From contig QIHS01000500.1 in the NCBI GenBank assembly GCA_003229095.1, positions 1 to 9,929 on the forward strand: a stretch of DNA of 9,929 nt, in the 5' to 3' direction. Source of the DNA: Woeseia sp. GTDB lineage: Bacteria; Pseudomonadota; Gammaproteobacteria; Steroidobacterales; Woeseiaceae. Shown here piece after piece: positions 1 to 5,717 of this stretch; position 1 is the first letter of the stretch, and each line of letters starts with the position of its first letter. A program made the position numbers and the translations under genes. The notes under the pieces were generated by a model that searched no databases, was not told the DNA's origin, and saw only the letters and a list, made by a program, of their open reading frames with translations.

Positions 1-1
1 T

Positions 2-826
2 ATCCCGTTCCCGCTCTCGCTGCCTCTGAGCGGCGCGGTAGCAGCACATCTGGTTCTGGCGAAAGGGCTCGGTAATACGGCGATAAAAGGGATCGCTGCA
101 GTATTCGTGCTGTTGTTGCTTGCGATGGTGTTGCAAGCATCGTCCGTCCAGATCGTCGCCAGTGCCATGATCGTGTGGCTGCCGGTGATGTTGTTGGCAG
201 CTCTGGTTAGACATTGGCGCTCTGTAACGCTGGCAATGCAGGTTTCTGTCATTGCAGCAATAGCAGGTGTGCTGGCATTTTTTATGATCCATGGGGATCC
301 GGCGATTTTCTGGAACGCAGTCGTCACTGATTCCATGGCGAGTTTTAGAGAAATCGGTGCAACGGACTACGCTAATTGGCTGGATGCGTCCCGGGAAATG
401 ATAGTTCCGCAGATGTCCATGGTATTCGTGTTCGTTAGCTGGACCATGGTGACGGTTGCTTTGTTCTTCGGCTATAGAATTTTCCAGAGCCTGCCCGAAA
501 AATCGGCCGTTTTCGGTCGGTTTTGTGACCTGAAACTGGGTCGTGTGCTGGCGATGGTGCTGGCGGCGGCTTCGGTGATTGCAGTACTGGCCGGTTCGAA
601 CTGGCTGCTGAATATAGCGCTAATGATATTTTTCGCGTTTTATTTACAAGGTCTTTCGGTCGTGCATTGGCTGCGAACCGAAAAGTCAATGCCGGTCTTC
701 GTATTGATCGCAACCTATGTATTATTGATACCGCAGCCCTTATTGGTGCTGACAGTGCTGGCAATTCTGGGATATCTCGACGCTTGGTTTGATATTCGCG
801 CCCGGCTCATCGCGAAACAGGCCTGA
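2..826 (+). CDS. DUF2232-type polytopic membrane protein, 3' part (cut by left edge)
   Basis: The frame is open from the first bases of the window to a TGA at 824-826, so the gene starts upstream. A GTG at 107 is only an internal codon: the codons before it continue the same hydrophobic protein (residues IPFPLSLPLSG at the edge). About 274 residues are visible, with roughly six to eight hydrophobic helices, a loop rich in polar residues near the middle (TDYANWLDASREM), and a short basic C-terminus (WFDIRARLIAKQA). The WFD-R end and the position directly upstream of rplI are what one sees for the DUF2232 membrane protein between rpsR and rplI in Pseudomonas and many gammaproteobacteria. No enzymatic motif is visible and I know of no established function; it is an inner-membrane protein probably co-transcribed with the ribosomal protein genes. 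The family assignment rests on context and topology and was not verified by a search. Confidence 0.7.
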   Translation: MPFPLSLPLSGAVAAHLVLAKGLGNTAIKGIAAVFVLLLLAMVLQASSVQIVASAMIVWLPVMLLAALVRHWRSVTLAMQVSVIAAIAGVLAFFMIHGDPAIFWNAVVTDSMASFREIGATDYANWLDASREMIVPQMSMVFVFVSWTMVTVALFFGYRIFQSLPEKSAVFGRFCDLKLGRVLAMVLAAASVIAVLAGSNWLLNIALMIFFAFYLQGLSVVHWLRTEKSMPVFVLIATYVLLIPQPLLVLTVLAILGYLDAWFDIRARLIAKQA

Positions 827-840
827 TCGGTCTGGACCGT

Positions 841-885
841 AGTGAATCTAGTGAAACAAGTGAATGTAATGAAACAAGTAAAACG
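841..885 (+). repeat. 9-nt imperfect tandem repeat in the rplI leader
   Basis: Five consecutive 9-nt units can be read: agtgaatct, agtgaaaca, agtgaatgt, aatgaaaca, agtaaaacg. Units 1-2 and 3-4 also form two 18-nt copies that agree at 16 of 18 positions. The tract lies between the stop of the membrane protein gene (826) and the ribosome binding site of rplI (AGGA at 896-899, 8 nt before the ATG). The tract is purine-rich and poor in secondary structure, so it could keep the rplI start accessible; that is inference. Confidence 0.6.
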
Positions 886-907
886 TAACAACAACAGGAT
901 TTAGGAT

Positions 908-1357
908 ATGAACGTCATTTTGTTGGATAAAGTTGAAAATCTTGGTGATATCGGCGACATGGTCAATGTCAAACCCGGTTATGGCCGAAATTACCTCTTG
1001 CCGAAAGGCAAAGCAGCGCTCGCGACGCAACAAAACATCGCCGAGTTCGAAGCTCGGCGTTCGGGTCTCGAAAAAGCCGCTGCAGAAGAGCTGGCCAGCG
1101 CCAGATCGCGCGCCGGTCTGATCGAAGGTATGGACCTCGTGATCTCGGCCAATGTCGGCGCAGAGGGCAAGCTTTTCGGCTCCGTCGGCCCGATTGACAT
1201 TGCGGATGCATTCGAGAAAGTGGGCGTGGAGGTGGCGCGTGCTGAAGTTCGCATGCCTGATGGTCCTATTCATGAAACCGGCGAATTCAGCATCGGATTA
1301 CATCTGCACACGGATGTGAATGTCGACATAAACCTCAAAGTCGTCGCCGAAGAATAA
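908..1357 (+). CDS. rplI: 50S ribosomal protein L9
   Basis: The 149-residue product has the same length as E. coli L9. L9 binds 23S rRNA (domain V) at the base of the L1 stalk and helps maintain reading frame during translation. The N-terminal globular domain (about residues 1-40) has the family signature: LLDKVENLGDIGDMVNVKPG followed by YGRNYLLPKGKA. A long charged connecting helix (about 41-75) and the C-terminal rRNA-binding domain (about 80-149) follow. The ATG at 908 is preceded by AGGA at 896-899 with 8 nt spacing; a second AGGA (903-906) is too close to act. The gene sits 81 nt after the membrane protein gene and 116 nt before dnaB, the usual gammaproteobacterial arrangement. Nothing is missing. 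Confidence 0.97.
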   Translation: MNVILLDKVENLGDIGDMVNVKPGYGRNYLLPKGKAALATQQNIAEFEARRSGLEKAAAEELASARSRAGLIEGMDLVISANVGAEGKLFGSVGPIDIADAFEKVGVEVARAEVRMPDGPIHETGEFSIGLHLHTDVNVDINLKVVAEE

Positions 1358-1373
1358 AGCGTAATCGAACTGT

Positions 1374-1394
1374 GGTACGGTAATAGGCCGTGCC
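1374..1394 (+). other. small stem-loop between rplI and dnaB
   Basis: A 7-bp stem (GGTACGG at 1374-1380 with CCGTGCC at 1388-1394, one T-G wobble) closes a 7-nt loop. It is not followed by a U tract, so it is not a standard intrinsic terminator; it could act as an RNA-processing or 3'-end-protecting element between rplI and dnaB, or be chance. The rest of the 116-nt gap shows no clear promoter. Confidence 0.3.
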
Positions 1395-1473
1395 TGAAAA
1401 GCCACTCAGCGTCGCAAAGATGCACCGTGGCAGGTCGTGTGTCGTAGCGAAATGTCCGGAGAGACAGGTCTGA

Positions 1474-1983
1474 GTGGTTACAGCAATGGATGACGGAGTA
1501 TTGATCGATGCCAGCGAGCGTCGGCTTACGATGCCACCGAATTCCATCGAGGCTGAGCAGTCATTGCTCGGTGGTCTCATGCAGGACAACGAAGCCTGGG
1601 ACAAGGTGGCCGACGTGATCGTTGCACATGATTTCTATCGCAAGGATCATCGCCTGATCTTCTCTTCAATTGCCGCATTGGCAGAAGACGGTCATCCTTG
1701 TGATGTCGTGACGGTTTCAGAACATCTGGGCAACCGTAACGAGCTCGATCAGGCGGGTGGCCTCGAATACCTGGCCACACTCACCAATGAAACACCGGGT
1801 GCGGCCAACGCCAGGGCATACGCACAGATTCTTCGTGAACGTTCCACGCTTCGCTCTTTGATCACGGCTGGCAACGAAATCAGCGGTAATGCTTATACGC
1901 CCGACGGACGAACAGCTTCAGAGCTGGTCGACGAGGCTGAACGGATGGTATTCGAGATCGCGGAGAAGGGCTCGCGCGCCTGA
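1474..1983 (+). CDS. dnaB: replicative DNA helicase DnaB, N-terminal fragment (frameshifted gene)
   Basis: This is the 5' part of dnaB, the hexameric 5'-3' helicase that unwinds DNA at the replication fork and contacts primase through its N-terminal domain. The fragment carries the complete N-terminal helical domain: PPNSIEAEQSLLGGLMQDNEAWDKV, then the DFYRKDHRLIF helix, AGGLEYLATLTNETPGAANARAYAQILRERS and the DEAERMVFEIAEKG helix that normally leads into the linker. The frame then ends at TGA 1981-1983, just where family members continue. Start choice: the GTG at 1474 has GGAG at 1458-1461 and AGG at 1466-1468 upstream; the ATG at 1486 (MDDGVLIDAS) is a plausible alternative. The motor domain continues in the +1 frame (see the next entry), so this is one gene split by a frame change and not a stand-alone domain. 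Confidence 0.85.
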   Translation: MVTAMDDGVLIDASERRLTMPPNSIEAEQSLLGGLMQDNEAWDKVADVIVAHDFYRKDHRLIFSSIAALAEDGHPCDVVTVSEHLGNRNELDQAGGLEYLATLTNETPGAANARAYAQILRERSTLRSLITAGNEISGNAYTPDGRTASELVDEAERMVFEIAEKGSRA

Positions 1984-2836
1984 GGCTGTAGATCGCATCG
2001 ACGTTCTGCACCAATCAGACGGCGACATCACCGGCATTCCGACCGGCTTTAGTGCTTTCGACAAACTGACCGCGGGTCTTCAGCCGGGCGACCTTGTCAT
2101 CATTGCCGGTCGGCCGTCGATGGGCAAAACCACGCTTGCGATCAATATTGCTGAAAATGCGGCCATCGGTGCACGCATTCCGACGGCGGTGTTTTCCATG
2201 GAGATGCCGTCACAACAACTGGCGTTTCGTATGATTTCGTCGCTGGGTCGGGTAGACCAGACGCACCTGCGAACCGGCAATTTTCCAGACGAAGACTGGT
2301 CACGAATCAATACCGCTGTGCAACTAATGTCGGATGCACCCATTTACATTGACGATTCCCCGGCATTGTCGCCAACGGACATTCGGGCCCGGGCACGGCG
2401 ACTCAAGCGTGAAGCGAATCTGGGTTTGATCGTGCTGGACTACCTGCAGTTGATGCAGGTGCACGGCAATAAAGAAAACAGGGCCACGGAAATATCGGAG
2501 ATTTCCCGGTCACTGAAAGCACTCGCCAAAGAACTGAATTTGCCGATTATTGCCTTGTCGCAGCTGAATCGAAGCGTTGAGCAGCGACAGGATAAACGAC
2601 CGGTCATGTCGGATCTTCGTGAATCAGGCGCCATCGAACAGGATGCCGACATCATCGTCTTCATTTATCGCGAAGAAGTCTACAATCCGGATACGCCGCG
2701 CAAGGGCATTGCGGATATCACCATCGCAAAACAACGTAACGGGCCGATCGGTGATTTCCCGCTAACATTCGTTGGACGATTCACCAAGTTCGAGAACTAT
2801 GTGTCGGATTCCTATGCGGATGAGACGTTTCAGTGA
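1889..2836 (+). CDS. dnaB: replicative DNA helicase DnaB, C-terminal RecA-type motor (second part of frameshifted dnaB)
   Basis: This frame holds the whole ATPase motor of DnaB. Homology to DnaB starts only at PEAVDRIDVL (codons from 1979), after which GLQPGDLVIIAGRPSMGKTT gives the Walker A motif (2108-2131). Further on are FSMEMPS, a Walker B segment GLIVLDYLQLMQV, the ENRATEISEISRSLKALAKEL region, ALSQLNRSVEQRQDKRP, SDLRESGAIEQDAD and IAKQRNGPIGDFPLTF, all canonical. The ATG at 1889 merely opens the frame inside the N-terminal coding region and has no good ribosome binding site, so residues encoded before about 1975 are out of frame and meaningless. Every motor motif is intact, so decay is recent, or the break is a sequence error, or expression needs a frame change. 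The TGA at 2834-2836 overlaps the GTG of alr. Confidence 0.85.
   Translation: MLIRPTDEQLQSWSTRLNGWYSRSRRRARAPEAVDRIDVLHQSDGDITGIPTGFSAFDKLTAGLQPGDLVIIAGRPSMGKTTLAINIAENAAIGARIPTAVFSMEMPSQQLAFRMISSLGRVDQTHLRTGNFPDEDWSRINTAVQLMSDAPIYIDDSPALSPTDIRARARRLKREANLGLIVLDYLQLMQVHGNKENRATEISEISRSLKALAKELNLPIIALSQLNRSVEQRQDKRPVMSDLRESGAIEQDADIIVFIYREEVYNPDTPRKGIADITIAKQRNGPIGDFPLTFVGRFTKFENYVSDSYADETFQ
1969..1984 (+). other. dnaB: dnaB frame break and linker deletion
   Basis: Upstream, the reading frame gives EIAEKGSRA and then TGA (1981-1983). Downstream, the frame shifted by +1 gives PEAVDRID starting at 1979. Between the end of the EIAE helix and VDRID (VARIE in E. coli) only about seven residues can be read, against about eighteen in E. 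coli DnaB, so about eleven codons of the linker (the first half of the linker helix) are absent as well as one frame. The junction is GC-rich and has GGCT on both sides (1969-1972, 1984-1987), compatible with a small slippage deletion or with a consensus error. Confidence 0.75.
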
Positions 2837-3936
2837 CCTTCGGCGCTCGCGCGCGCATCCGTCTCAGCGCGGTCAAACACAACTTCCAGCTCATTAAAGA
2901 CAAGTCACCCGGAACGCGGGTAATGGCGGTTGTTAAAGGCAATGCTTATGGACACGGCATCGTGCCTGTCGCGCGGACGCTCAAGGATGCAGACTGTTTC
3001 GCAATCGCCCGGTTAAGCGAGGCAAAGGCGTTGCGCGACGCCGGAATCGACAAACCACTAACACTGCTAGGCGGCGTTCTATCCCGGGACGATTTGTCAC
3101 GCGCGATCGCACTCGGTGTCGAGGTCTGCGTACACAACGAAGAGCAAATTCGCTGGCTGGAGGATTGCAGAGGCTCGGCGGGAACAGTCTGGCTGAAGAT
3201 CGACACCGGCATGAATCGACTTGGGTTTCGGGCTGAAGTCGCGACGGATGTTATCACGAGGCTGCGCCGATGTGTTGCAGTCACCGACCTTCGCCTGATG
3301 ACACATTTTGCCAATGCGGATGATCCGGGCGACGACACGACACAACGGCAGATCGACAAATTCCTGCAGGTTGCAGCTGACTTTGACGGCGATATCAGCA
3401 TTGCCAATTCTGCGGCGTTGCTTGGTTTTGCAAGTGCGCTGAGTCAATTCTCGGACGCAAGTGGCGTCGACAGATTGTGGATCCGTCCAGGCATTGCCTT
3501 GTATGGCGTCTCGCCGCTGCACGGTCGCACGGGAGCAGAGCTCGGTCTGCAGGCGGCCATGCAGTTCGAGTCACGACTGGTCGCTGTTAAACCCGTGCGT
3601 AGTGGTGATTGCGTTGGCTACGGCGGCGCCTGGCATGCAACACATGACAGCGTGATTGGCGTTGTATCGGTGGGTTACGGTGATGGTTACACGCGCTACA
3701 TTCCTGCCGGAACGCCGCTGCTGATCAACGGGCGGATGGTGCCAGTGGTCGGGCGAATTTCCATGGACCTCACCACAGTGGATCTGGGTGAATGCGCATC
3801 AGACCGATCTGGAGACCGGGTCATTCTGTGGGGCACAGATTTGCCGGTCGAGTCAATTGCCGAACATGCTGGTACAGTGGCCTATCAACTGGTCACCGGC
3901 GTTACACATCGGGAAGCGCCGGTGTTCGATCAGTAG
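2833..3936 (+). CDS. alr: alanine racemase (PLP-dependent)
   Basis: The product is 367 residues (E. coli Alr has 359) and interconverts L- and D-alanine in the cytoplasm, supplying D-Ala for peptidoglycan precursors. The N-terminal TIM barrel carries the PLP lysine K35 in VVKGNAYGHG. The DTGMNRLGF motif (124-132) supplies R129. The second catalytic base, Y263, is in CVGYGGAW, and SVGYGDGY follows at about 279-286. The C-terminal beta domain (about 255-367) includes VGRISMDLTTVDL. All key residues are present, so it should be active. The GTG start at 2833 shares GTGA with the stop of dnaB, a 4-nt overlap typical of translational coupling; no other start fits the conserved N-terminus better. 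The downstream neighbour is convergent and ends 11 nt away with no clear terminator between. Confidence 0.96.
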   Translation: MTFGARARIRLSAVKHNFQLIKDKSPGTRVMAVVKGNAYGHGIVPVARTLKDADCFAIARLSEAKALRDAGIDKPLTLLGGVLSRDDLSRAIALGVEVCVHNEEQIRWLEDCRGSAGTVWLKIDTGMNRLGFRAEVATDVITRLRRCVAVTDLRLMTHFANADDPGDDTTQRQIDKFLQVAADFDGDISIANSAALLGFASALSQFSDASGVDRLWIRPGIALYGVSPLHGRTGAELGLQAAMQFESRLVAVKPVRSGDCVGYGGAWHATHDSVIGVVSVGYGDGYTRYIPAGTPLLINGRMVPVVGRISMDLTTVDLGECASDRSGDRVILWGTDLPVESIAEHAGTVAYQLVTGVTHREAPVFDQ

Positions 3937-3947
3937 TCCGGGCCAGG

Positions 3948-4784
3948 CTAACTAAGAAAGAATCCCATTTTAACACCAGCCAGCTGCACGACATCATTGT
4001 CCGCCAGCTTGCGGGCCGGTGCGCCTATCGGCTGGCCATTCACCAGGGGATAGTTGCCTTCTTCGCCACTTTCCACATGCACGATGAAGTATCCCTCGGC
4101 ACGACGTGTGATGGCGGCGACCTGTACACCGGGTCGTCCGAGTGTTGTCAGGGCTTTGGTCAATTCAAGTTCGCGGCCGGCGAACGAACCGCTCAATACC
4201 TGCAGTTTGCCCAGCGGTAGCGCAGTCGGGGCATTTACGGGATCGACGCCAAACGATGTTTCTGTATGTGCAGCAGGCTCAGGTGTTACGGAATCGACGC
4301 GTTGAGGAGGCGCTTTGGGTTCTGGCACATCGACTTTCATATCGTCGCGGGCATCACTATGGTCTATATTGGCTGCCGGTTCGACGCTGGCCGCGATTTC
4401 GGCGGCCTTCTCGGCAGCAGCCAGTTGTTCGGCGTTTTGCAGTCCGGCCGGAATGACCATGGTTTTTTCGAATTCGTCTTGTTCCGATTCATTAGTGTGC
4501 TCATCAGAAAAGCGCAACTGATGATGGCCAATGGTGATCACATCGCCATTTTGCAGCGCGTGTTTCTTGATCAGCTTGCCATTAACGTACGTTCCGTTTG
4601 TGCTGTTGAGGTCTTCGAGGAACGAGTCGTTAAGAATGTTAATGATGAGCGAGTGATGCCCGCTGACCGCAGGGTTATCGATGCGTACATCATTATCCGG
4701 AAGGCGACCAATCGTATACCGCTCTTTCGACATGTTGTACTCAGCCAATACCTGGCCGTCCAGACTCAGGATTAATCGTGCCAT
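3948..4784 (-). CDS. FHA-domain protein with two FHA modules (phosphothreonine reader)
   Basis: The 278-residue protein has no signal peptide or membrane segment and should be cytoplasmic. The N-terminal FHA domain (about 1-95) is canonical: YTIGR (R27), VSGHHSLI (S41, H44) and the STNGTYVNG motif (N63, N68) form the phosphothreonine pocket. A low-complexity linker (about 96-190), rich in Ala, Glu and Pro, begins with an acidic stretch and EFEKTMVIPAG (T108). A second module (about 192-278) has the FHA pattern (LGRPGV, then LVNGQPI) but lacks the S-x-x-H element, so it is FHA-like and may not bind phosphopeptides. It is the last gene of a kinase-phosphatase-FHA set, 85 nt after the phosphatase gene. 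ATG start at 4784; the ribosome binding site is weak. It is probably the substrate or adaptor of the upstream kinase; its downstream target is unknown. Confidence 0.88.
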   Translation of the reverse strand: MARLILSLDGQVLAEYNMSKERYTIGRLPDNDVRIDNPAVSGHHSLIINILNDSFLEDLNSTNGTYVNGKLIKKHALQNGDVITIGHHQLRFSDEHTNESEQDEFEKTMVIPAGLQNAEQLAAAEKAAEIAASVEPAANIDHSDARDDMKVDVPEPKAPPQRVDSVTPEPAAHTETSFGVDPVNAPTALPLGKLQVLSGSFAGRELELTKALTTLGRPGVQVAAITRRAEGYFIVHVESGEEGNYPLVNGQPIGAPARKLADNDVVQLAGVKMGFFLS

Positions 4785-4869
4785 ATCAGTTTTATCGCTC
4801 TAGTAAGACTGTGTTCATTGCAGGGCATCAAAAGCGATCCCCTGTCTCCCAAATCAACGCAAAATCCAA

Positions 4870-5706
4870 TCAGCCGAACATGCTCGTCAATCGCGAAAGC
4901 AAACTCTTTTTCACTGCAAAGGAATCGATAACCTGTGCCAGCATTACCGACACATTGTCCCTGCCTCCATGATCGTTCGCCAGCTTAACCAACTGTTGAC
5001 CAACCACATCAAGGCTAGCATTAAACGTGCTGATAGTTAAGTGAATATCCTCATCTTCGACCATGTCCGAGAGGCCATCTGAGCAAAGCAGATAGATATC
5101 GCCTGGTAAGACATCGTATTCCTGCACTTCGACATCGACCGTTGGTTCGACGCCGAGCGCGCGGGTGACGTAATTTCGGTTGGTGGATCGCTGTGCCTCT
5201 TCCTCGGAATAAAACCCTCGGTCGACGAGTTCCTGCAGCAATGAGTGATCCATTGTCAGTTGCTCAAATTTTTCATCACGCAAACGATAAGCACGGGAAT
5301 CGCCGACATGCGCAAGTGAGATCTTGTTGTCGTAAAACATGGCAGCAACCAGCGTTGTACCCATGCCCTCGCAGTGGGTCTGGCTTTGAGCGGTCTGAAA
5401 AATTATTTTGTTGGATCTGGCGACCGCGTCGCGAAGGACGATCGTCTGGCGCATGAGTCCGGTTGTCGGATCAACTTCATTGCGGTCTTCGCGCACTGCG
5501 CCTTCTGCGGCGAGTTCTGAGATGGTCTGTACAGCGATGCCACTTGCGACTTCACCGGCGTTGTAGCCACCCATACCATCGGCCAGCACCATCATGGCAC
5601 TGTCACCGTCGGTGCCAATGGCATCTTCATTGTGCTCGCGGACCTTGCCGGTATCGGTAATTTCGGCAAATTGGAATTTTCCACGCAAGATTTTGTTTTT
5701 ATTCAT
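4870..5706 (-). CDS. PP2C-family protein serine/threonine phosphatase
   Basis: A 278-residue PP2C (PPM) phosphatase, which removes phosphate from Ser/Thr using two metal ions. Motifs in order: TGKVREHNEDA (N26-E27-D28), LADGMGGYNAGEVAS (D43, G44), GMGTTLVAA (115-122), HVGDSRAYRL (133-142), MDHSLLQELVDRG (152-164), NYVTRALG (178-185), LLCSDGLSDMV (D210) and GGRDNVSVM (D250). All metal-binding aspartates are present. The C-terminal tail (about 262-278) is basic and amphipathic. I chose the ATG at 5706, 11 nt after the stop of the kinase gene; the frame could be extended to a TTG at 5739 inside the kinase gene, adding MCQIRVLSLTR, which is not part of the fold. The close spacing implies co-transcription with the kinase, whose phosphorylation marks it presumably reverses. 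Confidence 0.93.
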   Translation of the reverse strand: MNKNKILRGKFQFAEITDTGKVREHNEDAIGTDGDSAMMVLADGMGGYNAGEVASGIAVQTISELAAEGAVREDRNEVDPTTGLMRQTIVLRDAVARSNKIIFQTAQSQTHCEGMGTTLVAAMFYDNKISLAHVGDSRAYRLRDEKFEQLTMDHSLLQELVDRGFYSEEEAQRSTNRNYVTRALGVEPTVDVEVQEYDVLPGDIYLLCSDGLSDMVEDEDIHLTISTFNASLDVVGQQLVKLANDHGGRDNVSVMLAQVIDSFAVKKSLLSRLTSMFG

Positions 5707-5717
5707 TCTTGTCAGGC

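Noticed and set aside
827..904. Readthrough extension of the membrane protein past its TGA to the TAG before rplI
   Set aside because: The frame is open for 25 codons, which is expected by chance, and the WFD-R ending before the TGA looks like the natural C-terminus of the family.
1971..2854. Shared decamer GCTCGCGCGC at the dnaB break and at the start of alr as a sign of rearrangement
   Set aside because: A ten-base GC-rich match is short and its surroundings are unrelated; the alr start is intact and normal.
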